Assembly (NCBI GenBank): GCA_005239585.1
Contig: SBBU01000045.1
Span: forward strand, 1 to 5,830
Direction of reading: 5' to 3'
From: Planctomycetaceae bacterium
GTDB lineage: Bacteria; Planctomycetota; MHYJ01; SBBU01
DNA: 5,830 nucleotides
In this document: positions 1 to 4,869 of the stretch, one piece after another
Layout of the letters: the number at the start of each line of letters is the position of its first letter
Position numbering within the stretch: position 1 is the stretch's first letter
Program-made: the position numbers and the translations under genes
Notes under the pieces: generated by a model
Told to the model about the DNA's origin: nothing
The model's database searches: none
Seen by the model: the letters and a program-made list of their open reading frames with translations, nothing else

Positions 1-115
1 TCCTGTGCTCTCCTGCTTGCTCTGTGGCCTCCTTCAATGAGTGTATGTAAGTTGCATAATCACAATAAGTTACGGCACAAAAAAGTGTTGACAAGCGCGC
101 CTGACCCTAACATTT

Positions 116-436
116 TTACTTGACTTCTACCCCTGAACGGTTACAAATGTTTGCATCTACTTTATCTGTCTTTATCCTGGCCTCTGCGATTAGCTTTACC
201 TTATATGCATTTGCTACTTTTACTTCGACCCCCATTTCTTGCATTATGTCTATTAACCAAAAACATTTGTTTCCGGTTTCACATACTGCTCGTACTGGCT
301 CATCTAAACTTTTGATGAGACGTGCAAAATTTTCTTTACGATTAGGCAATTTACATTCTGTATGTAGATTGCCATCCTCGTCTTTAATCGCTATCTGGCT
401 CTTGCGCTTGGCAAGATCTATTCCCATATTTAACAT
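116..436 (-). pseudogene. IS110-family transposase, N-terminal fragment (truncated)
   Basis: This encodes the amino-terminal RuvC-like (DEDD) half of an IS110-family transposase/recombinase, the enzyme class that moves IS110 elements. Residues seen, counting from the ATG at 434-436: D7 in MGIDLAK, E53 in CETG, and D91 and D94 in KTDKVDA, which are the four acidic positions of the DEDD site. The ATG is chosen because GGAGG (444-448 on the plus strand) lies 7 bases upstream of it; an in-frame ATG further upstream has no such signal. Homology stops after KTDKVDA (codon at 152-154). An unrelated tail of about 11 residues follows and ends at 116. The family normally runs to about 300-400 residues and has a C-terminal Tnp_20 domain with a catalytic serine; both are missing here. 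The element is therefore almost certainly inactive. The family assignment is firm; the exact breakpoint is inferred from where the resemblance ends. Confidence 0.88.
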
Positions 437-443
437 GGCTACG

Positions 444-448
444 CCTCC
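444..448 (-). promoter_or_regulatory. Ribosome binding site of the IS110 fragment
   Basis: GGAGG on the minus strand sits 7 bases before the ATG at 434-436 and decides the transposase start in favour of the peptide beginning MLNMGIDLAK. Confidence 0.65.
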
Positions 449-507
449 ATAAAAAAGTTTTCTTCTTATCATATCAGGCTCAGCCCGTTACATATAATCA
501 CCACAAA

Positions 508-562
508 AAGCCCCGTCTGGAAGTACGGGTCGCCCTTTGGGCGAGCTTCTCCCCTCTGGGGC
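508..562. repeat. GC-rich palindromic repeat unit 1
   Basis: This is a nest of hairpins between the IS110 fragment and the sigma factor gene. CCCGT (512-516) pairs with ACGGG (525-529). TCGCCC (530-535) pairs with GGGCGA (539-544) around a TTT loop. CCCC (551-554) pairs with GGGG (558-561). Alternatively, GCCCC (510-514) can close the whole unit with GGGGC (558-562). The opening AAAGCCCC..CTGGAAG is shared with the unit at 597-627, so the two look like diverged members of one dispersed intergenic (REP-like) family. No poly-T tract follows on either strand, which argues against a simple intrinsic terminator. Its function is unknown. Confidence 0.6.
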
Positions 563-596
563 AAGGATGAAGTGGTGCAAAATAAGTTTTCCCAAG

Positions 597-627
597 AAAG
601 CCCCTCCTGGAAGGGAGGGGTGCGGGG
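597..627. repeat. GC-rich palindromic repeat unit 2
   Basis: A perfect 7-base stem, CCCCTCC (601-607) with GGAGGGG (614-620), closes a TGGAAG loop and is followed by TGCGGGG. It shares its AAAGCCCC..CTGGAAG start with unit 1 at 508-562. It lies about 50 bases upstream of the sigma factor gene, so a hairpin in the 5' leader of that transcript is possible. It is followed only by TTTA, too short for a strong intrinsic terminator. Confidence 0.6.
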
Positions 628-673
628 TTTACTATAACTTTTTCATGGGATACGGTATCTTATTAAATAGAGC

Positions 674-1270
674 ATGAGTAATTTAGATGACAAGGCCATG
701 GTAGGTAAATGCTGTTCTGGAGATCATGCAGCGTGGAATGAGCTGGCGAACCATTACTTTCCAGTGATACAGGGCACAGTCAGACGCGTATTTAGGTCTT
801 ATCAAGTTGACCCAGACACACCTGATTTCGACGATGTCTGTCAGGAAGTATTCGTCAGAATACTTCAACATGATGCCCGAGTCCTTAGAAGTTTCAGGTG
901 GCAGTCTAGTCTCAAGACATGGCTCTCTTTAGTAGCCTCTAGCTGTGCAGTGGATCATCTCAGAAAAAAACACAAAAGAGAGATACCTATCACAGACTAT
1001 ATAGACAAGATAAGCACAGAGATTGTTCCTTCTTCAGAAGAATTTGATCGATCAGAAATATCTGCCCTCAATCAGGCAAAGGAACGTCTTCTGCCACGTG
1101 ATAAACTACTTATAAAACTTGCATATGAGAGAAAGTGGTCTTATGAGCAGATTAGCAAGCTAATCGGTATTTCAGTAAACACAGTTGGACCTGCGATACA
1201 CCGTGCCATAACGAGACTGGAAAAGGCATTTTCAGAGATAAAAAAAAATAACATAGGCGCACGAAAATGA
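674..1270 (+). CDS. RNA polymerase sigma factor, ECF (sigma-70 family group 4)
   Basis: This 198-residue protein is a two-domain alternative sigma factor that would direct RNA polymerase to a small set of promoters. Region 2 spans about residues 20-100: DFDDVCQEVFVRIL (51-64) is the usual core-binding helix, and FRWQSSLKTWLSLVASSCAVDHLRKK (about 74-99) covers the -10 recognition part. A variable linker (about 101-130) precedes region 4 (about 132-186), where WSYEQISKLIGISVNTVG forms the helix-turn-helix for the -35 element. There is no region 1.1 or region 3, and the length is normal for an ECF factor. The start at 674 has only a weak purine-rich upstream stretch; the next in-frame ATG (698) has no better site. 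The last four bases overlap the start of the anti-sigma gene. I cannot assign an ECF subgroup or a target promoter. A run of nine A (1240-1248) lies near the 3' end. Confidence 0.95.
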   Translation: MSNLDDKAMVGKCCSGDHAAWNELANHYFPVIQGTVRRVFRSYQVDPDTPDFDDVCQEVFVRILQHDARVLRSFRWQSSLKTWLSLVASSCAVDHLRKKHKREIPITDYIDKISTEIVPSSEEFDRSEISALNQAKERLLPRDKLLIKLAYERKWSYEQISKLIGISVNTVGPAIHRAITRLEKAFSEIKKNNIGARK

Positions 1271-2190
1271 ATAATGAAACGTCTAAATATAGTGAGGATA
1301 AAGAAGTAATGAGACATCCAGAGAATGAGATCCTAGCGGCCTTTTGCGACCAAACTCTTGAACAAGGCAAGAGAGACAGGATCGAGGAACATCTTTCAAA
1401 CTGTTCAAGATGCCTTGATATCGTAGAGGCCGCGATGTTGCAAGTCGGGGTTGAATCATCAGGATCCATCAGCCCTGATTCCTCAAAAAAGATAATCGAG
1501 CTGGTTGCTTTACGCAAGCGCCGCGTCAAGATATTGCCCCTAGCACTATCGGCATCTGCTGCGGTAGTTATCGCAGTTGTAAGCCTAGTCATTGTGGCAA
1601 ATCTTTACCATCAACAAGGCACAAGAACTCCAGAAAAAGAGGTCAGGACAAGCAAACCGATAGAACTGGCACAGCTGACAGAATGGCACAAGGCCAGCTA
1701 CATTGCAAGCAGTGATATCCTTGTAAAACATACCGCCAGTGCAGAAAGCCTTAGCCGACCTGCACATGCTACTGAAAGTTCAAGACCTGAGAGTTCAAAA
1801 CTTATAGAGCACTTGAACGCAAAACCAATAGTAATACTCACGGCACAATCAAAGTTAGCCGAGATCGAAAAGACCCTTGGGAAAAGGCTTTTTGCACCTG
1901 AAAACATCCCTGCTGGATTTGGCCTTGTTGAGGTGCAGGAGAGGTTAAATAACCAGTTTCAGCTCTTTTTTGCAGGATTTCAAGGCAAACTAATCAAGAC
2001 CTTTTCTATCTTTCTAAAACACTCTGAAGAAAATGATACAAGTAAGATAGAAAAAGAGACGTTTCGCGACAATACAGGCTTGGAATACACAATAATTCAT
2101 TTCAGGGCCAATCAATTCTACTATGCCCTGATAAGCCCTATTCTGGGCGAATCTGAACTACGGAAGATAGCACGATCCATTCAAAAATAG
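1267..2190 (+). CDS. Membrane anti-sigma factor with ZAS zinc domain and extracytoplasmic C-terminal domain
   Basis: This 307-residue protein is predicted to hold the upstream sigma factor inactive at the inner face of the membrane until a signal arrives. Its cytoplasmic N-terminus carries H17, H42, C46 and C49, that is H-x24-H-x3-C-x2-C, the ligand spacing of the zinc anti-sigma (ZAS) domain of the RsrA/ChrR type. Residues 83-88 are basic, and about 89-113 form one hydrophobic transmembrane helix. A low-complexity Ser/Thr/Ala linker (about 120-180) leads to a compact C-terminal domain (about 188-307) outside the cytoplasm. That domain contains IPAGFGLVEVQ and alternating beta-like stretches and resembles no family I can name with confidence. 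The start overlaps the sigma stop as ATGA (1267-1270), which implies translational coupling. The ZAS site and membrane helix are seen directly; the sensor role of the C-terminal domain is inferred. Confidence 0.86.
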   Translation: MNNETSKYSEDKEVMRHPENEILAAFCDQTLEQGKRDRIEEHLSNCSRCLDIVEAAMLQVGVESSGSISPDSSKKIIELVALRKRRVKILPLALSASAAVVIAVVSLVIVANLYHQQGTRTPEKEVRTSKPIELAQLTEWHKASYIASSDILVKHTASAESLSRPAHATESSRPESSKLIEHLNAKPIVILTAQSKLAEIEKTLGKRLFAPENIPAGFGLVEVQERLNNQFQLFFAGFQGKLIKTFSIFLKHSEENDTSKIEKETFRDNTGLEYTIIHFRANQFYYALISPILGESELRKIARSIQK

Positions 2191-2298
2191 CCGAAACCGG
2201 GAAAAAATTCTCATCTGCACTGCACGGATCCTAGCCGGGCCACGTCTATATGATCAAGTTTATGAATTTACTATTGAAGCTTTTGGAGGAATGACACC
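2191..2298. other. Intergenic gap between the anti-sigma gene and the zinc-ribbon gene
   Basis: This 108-base spacer holds no gene. I found no intrinsic terminator and no convincing promoter: a TATGAT at 2249-2254 lacks a matching -35 at the usual distance. Its length allows either read-through from the sigma/anti-sigma genes or a separate promoter for the genes downstream. Confidence 0.4.
2285..2290 (+). promoter_or_regulatory. Strong ribosome binding site for the 421-residue protein
   Basis: GGAGGA ends 8 bases before the ATG at 2299 and fixes that start. It is the best Shine-Dalgarno sequence among the larger genes of the cluster, since the sigma, anti-sigma and radical SAM starts all have weak ones. 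Confidence 0.75.
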
Positions 2299-2418
2299 AT
2301 GAGTATTTTGAATAATTTAGAACCATGTCCCAAGTGTCAGCGCCACGTGTTCTTGCGCGATAACCGCTGCCCTTTCTGCGGTGTAGCGTTCAAACAATCA
2401 TCGGGAACTGGCACGTCG
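2299..2418 (+). repeat. Leader direct repeat, copy A
   Basis: This stretch is the partner of 4739-4858 in the same orientation. Over the 34 leader codons I count 81 of 102 identical bases and 27 of 34 identical residues. Weaker in-register similarity runs past the point where copy B has a stop codon. The two copies flank the rest of this gene and the radical SAM gene. Confidence 0.8.
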
Positions 2419-3564
2419 ATGCTTTCGACTGCCGCGGCTGCGGGCCTCTTGCTCACAAGCGGTCCCGTCGCACAGGCGAATGTCCTGAATGCTACTAGCA
2501 TTCAATCGATCACTATTTCAGCCAGCCTGCAAGAGCAGGTCCCTATGGAATTCCAGGATCTCTGGCTCAGGCTATTCAAACACCGCGATGATACGCTAAG
2601 CAGTGAAAAGCTCAAAGAGCTAATAAGCGATGTGGAAAAGCAGAGCAAGAGACTGGATGAGAAAAAAAACATTCCAGCCGGTCTGAGTTCATACTTGAAG
2701 GGCAAGATGAACCTTGTCTGTGAAGAAATAAAGGCAAAGACCGATGGGAAAAAGCCAAGCAAGGAAGAACAGATAAAGGCCTTCATTCAAGAGATGCGCT
2801 TAACTATAGAGCTGGGAGAATCACTGAAGAAGGTAAATGCCAAGTCAATCAAAGTTGAAATTCCAAGACAGGCAGTAAGCGAGACAAAGAGGATGTTTAG
2901 TATTTTAAAAGATTATCCAATCGATGATAGGCTGAGTGCTGGAGGACTAGAGCGCAAGGAGTATAAAGATTTAGTTATACTGCTCATGTCGGTGCTGCCT
3001 GGGATTGCCACCTTTGAGGTAAGTAAACCATCAATAGCTCAACCCGCGTACGGGATAAGGCGTGACCCAATTCTTCCGACAATTCCAACCAGCCCACGAG
3101 TCACAGACGTAAAGGGAGAACTATCCGTGAAACAGACAAACGCGGTAGAGCAGCAACTGAAACCGGATATGCAGCTATACCTCACAAGTGTTCTTGATAA
3201 CGCCAAAGATGAGAATGCAAAGATTACTTTCTCTAACAGCATGACCGTAGATGTAAAGAAGAAAGAGATCCTAACAGGCATGGAGCTGGCGCCTGAATAC
3301 AAGATGGATGCAAAACTGGAAGACGAGATAAAGAACCTAATAAAGGACCTTGGGCATGAAGACCCTGAAAAGCGCGACAAGGCAACCGCAGGACTCGGCA
3401 AGATCGGGCCCATCTGTAGGAAGTATGTTGAAGAAGCACTGGCCAAGACAACTGATCCCGAGGTCAAGGCGCGTGCAGAGGCGATCTTAAAAGAGATCAA
3501 GACAAAAGAGGGTGGAAACCCCATTGTTGATAATCTGATCCCAACGCCACAATATAAGAAATAA
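2299..3564 (+). CDS. Zinc-ribbon-leader protein with hydrophobic segment and C-terminal HEAT-like unit; function unknown
   Basis: This 421-residue protein has no function I can name. Its parts in order are as follows. A short zinc-ribbon-like leader carries C10-x2-C13 and C24-x2-C27 (CPKC...CPFCG, residues 9-28). A hydrophobic stretch follows (about 40-58), ending in PVAQA/N, which could be a signal peptide or membrane anchor unusually preceded by about 40 residues. Then comes a charged, lysine-rich, probably helical region (about 80-235), a Pro-rich linker (about 244-267, with PAYGIRRDPILP), a mixed region, and a HEAT-like unit (about 345-400: LGHEDPEKRDKATAGLGKIG then TTDPEVKARAEAIL). The leader recurs at 4739-4843, past the radical SAM gene. 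GC is about 55-65% for roughly the first 160 bases and about 42-45% afterwards, suggesting a fusion of modules of different origin. The radical SAM gene begins 6 bases after the stop, so the two are probably co-expressed. It may be the substrate of that enzyme; this is inference. Confidence 0.9.
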   Translation: MSILNNLEPCPKCQRHVFLRDNRCPFCGVAFKQSSGTGTSMLSTAAAAGLLLTSGPVAQANVLNATSIQSITISASLQEQVPMEFQDLWLRLFKHRDDTLSSEKLKELISDVEKQSKRLDEKKNIPAGLSSYLKGKMNLVCEEIKAKTDGKKPSKEEQIKAFIQEMRLTIELGESLKKVNAKSIKVEIPRQAVSETKRMFSILKDYPIDDRLSAGGLERKEYKDLVILLMSVLPGIATFEVSKPSIAQPAYGIRRDPILPTIPTSPRVTDVKGELSVKQTNAVEQQLKPDMQLYLTSVLDNAKDENAKITFSNSMTVDVKKKEILTGMELAPEYKMDAKLEDEIKNLIKDLGHEDPEKRDKATAGLGKIGPICRKYVEEALAKTTDPEVKARAEAILKEIKTKEGGNPIVDNLIPTPQYKK

Positions 3565-3570
3565 AAGATC

Positions 3571-4800
3571 ATGACTACACCTGTACCATACTATGCAGTC
3601 TGGGAGATAACGCTGGCATGCAATCTGGCATGCCGGCACTGCGGCAGTCGCGCTGGTAAAAAGCGTCCGGGAGAAATGACGACGGAAGAATCGCTTCGCG
3701 TTGTTGACCAGCTTGCCGACCTTGGTGTACAGGAAGTAACACTTATCGGTGGAGAAGCATACCTTAGGCCAGACTGGGACATTATCCTGAAAGCACTCTC
3801 AGACAAGGGTATCCGTACCGGCATCACCACAGGTGGACGTGGGCTGACGCGTGAACGGGCACAGCGTGCAAAAAACGCCGGTGTAGGTAGCATGAGCGTT
3901 TCGGTGGACGGACTGGAACGCGCACACGACTGGCTGCGCGGATGGCCGGGTAGTTTCCGGGCCGCAATGGAGGCTCTTGACAATATACGTGAAGAAGGGA
4001 TCTGGACATCGGCAAACACACAAGTAAATCGCGTGAACTTTGCCGATCTCGACGACTTGTTGACGGTTCTGACTGAAAAGGGTATCAAATCATGGCAGGT
4101 ACAAATCACATCGGCGCTGGGACGTGCCGCCGACCATGAAATGATTCTCTTTCAGCCATACGACGTCATCGAGTTCACAGAGAAATTTGCCCAACTTAAA
4201 ATCCGCTGCAACGAAACGGGCATCGACCTCGCGCCCGGCAACAACGTCGGATACTTTGGCCCGTATGAAACACTCATACGCAGCCGCGGTCAACAGCAAT
4301 TACACTGGACAGAATGCTCAGCTGGATGCAAAACGATAGGAATCGAGGCAGACGGCACATTCAAGGGCTGTCCATCGCTTCAGACAGATGCCTACACCGC
4401 AGGATCGCTCAAAGAGCAATCCGCACAAGAGATATGGAATAACAGCCAAACGCTCAAGGATCACAGGGCATGGTCCAAAGATAATCTCTGGGGATTCTGC
4501 AATGGCTGTTACTATGCCGAGACTTGCAAGGGCGGATGCACTGACACAGCGCACGCGTTAATGGGCAGGTCGGGCAACCAGCCCTACTGCCATCACCGCG
4601 CATTGGAACTCAAAAAACAAGGGCTTCGCGAGACTCTCACTAAAATCAAAGATGCACCCGGACGACCATTCGACAGCGGATTATTTGAACTTAAAACAGA
4701 GCCGGATAGACCTGAAACTAGTTTGGCGGAGAGACAAGATGAGTTTTTTACACACTTTAGTACCATGTCCAAAATGTCAGCGCCACGTGTTTCTGCGTGA
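3571..4800 (+). CDS. Radical SAM/SPASM domain protein, peptide-maturase-like
   Basis: This 409-residue enzyme should bind a [4Fe-4S] cluster through C17-x3-C21-x2-C24 (CNLACRHC) and cleave S-adenosylmethionine to make a 5'-deoxyadenosyl radical; GGEAYL (60-65) is the SAM-contacting GGE motif. The TIM-barrel core covers about 5-200. The C-terminal SPASM region supplies ligands for auxiliary clusters: C249, C253, C267, then C310-x2-C313-x5-C319-x3-C323 and C340. SPASM enzymes of this layout mostly modify ribosomal peptides or proteins, as in PqqE, AlbA and anSME, or act in heme pathways. The opening PYYAVWEITLACNLACRHCGSRAG resembles enzymes that I recall being annotated as peptide-associated SPASM maturases, but I cannot confirm the subfamily. 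The start follows the upstream stop by 6 bases with no clear ribosome site, suggesting coupling. The last 20 residues or so (390-409) overlap the short zinc-ribbon ORF in another frame, so they may be a recent extension. GC reaches 60-68% in places, above its neighbours. Confidence 0.93.
   Translation: MTTPVPYYAVWEITLACNLACRHCGSRAGKKRPGEMTTEESLRVVDQLADLGVQEVTLIGGEAYLRPDWDIILKALSDKGIRTGITTGGRGLTRERAQRAKNAGVGSMSVSVDGLERAHDWLRGWPGSFRAAMEALDNIREEGIWTSANTQVNRVNFADLDDLLTVLTEKGIKSWQVQITSALGRAADHEMILFQPYDVIEFTEKFAQLKIRCNETGIDLAPGNNVGYFGPYETLIRSRGQQQLHWTECSAGCKTIGIEADGTFKGCPSLQTDAYTAGSLKEQSAQEIWNNSQTLKDHRAWSKDNLWGFCNGCYYAETCKGGCTDTAHALMGRSGNQPYCHHRALELKKQGLRETLTKIKDAPGRPFDSGLFELKTEPDRPETSLAERQDEFFTHFSTMSKMSAPRVSA
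4728..4731 (+). promoter_or_regulatory. Ribosome binding site of the short zinc-ribbon ORF
   Basis: GGAG lies 7 bases before the ATG at 4739, inside the 3' end of the radical SAM gene. It supports initiation at 4739, giving MSFLHTLVPCPKC, rather than at an earlier in-frame ATG (4652) that would add an unrelated 29-residue out-of-frame stretch. Confidence 0.6.
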
Positions 4801-4843
4801 CAACTGCTGCCCCTTCTGTGGCGGCGCGTTCAAAAACTCGTAG
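4739..4843 (+). CDS. Short zinc-ribbon peptide, 34 residues (possible modified peptide or truncated paralogue)
   Basis: This small ORF encodes a near-copy of the leader of the 421-residue protein. CPKCQRHVFLRDN is unchanged, and C10, C13, C24 and C27 are kept. The seven differences include R23C, which gives DNCCPFCGG with an extra cysteine. It overlaps the radical SAM gene by 62 bases in a different frame and has its own ribosome site (4728-4731). Between codons 9 and 28 the two copies differ by nine synonymous codons and one nonsynonymous codon, the pattern left by selection on the protein. Against a stand-alone peptide, similarity to copy A continues in frame beyond the TAG (4841-4843), which aligns with a TCG serine codon there. 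It may therefore be the stump of a longer protein that lost its body. No hydrophobic segment or modifiable core remains in the 34 residues apart from the cysteines and the short tail GGAFKNS. Confidence 0.62.
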   Translation: MSFLHTLVPCPKCQRHVFLRDNCCPFCGGAFKNS

Positions 4844-4858
4844 GGAATAGGAAAATTG
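4739..4858 (+). repeat. Leader direct repeat, copy B
   Basis: This is the second copy of the leader sequence found at 2299-2418. In-frame resemblance extends about 15 bases past the TAG stop: GGA ATA GGA aligns with GGA ACT GGC. Direct orientation around the radical SAM gene would allow deletion or amplification by recombination, although 79% identity over 102 bases makes this inefficient. Confidence 0.78.
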
Positions 4859-4869
4859 ACTCCGCCGTG

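Noticed and set aside
88..113. TTGACA (88-93) as a -35 element of a plus-strand promoter.
   Set aside because: No acceptable -10 hexamer lies 16-18 bases downstream, and the only thing beyond is the antisense side of the broken transposase gene.
1..115. Possible coding end on the minus strand running off the left edge.
   Set aside because: Short open stretches exist but have no start, no ribosome site and no recognisable protein; the pyrimidine-rich beginning is not a clear repeat.
120..452. Plus-strand open frame opposite the IS110 fragment.
   Set aside because: Its translation resembles nothing, while the minus-strand frame carries all four DEDD residues and a ribosome site.
1238..1260. 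Run of nine A (1240-1248) near the end of the sigma gene as a site of programmed slippage making a sigma/anti-sigma fusion.
   Set aside because: A -1 shift meets TAA at 1249-1251 and a +1 shift meets TAG at 1254-1256, so neither reads into the anti-sigma gene; the only effect would be a slightly shorter sigma tail.
2291..2302. Mini-ORF ATG ACA CCA TGA just before the zinc-ribbon gene, overlapping its start.
   Set aside because: It abuts the GGAGGA site with no spacing, so ribosomes would initiate at 2299; the ATG looks accidental.
3039..3572. Long minus-strand open frame opposite the C-terminal half of the zinc-ribbon protein.
   Set aside because: It is Ser/Phe-rich as expected from the complement of Lys/Glu-rich coding sequence, has no domain or ribosome site, and lies opposite a well-supported gene.
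4844..4869. Bidirectional terminator between the converging short ORF and ggt.
   Set aside because: The 26 bases contain no stem-loop with a T tract on either strand.
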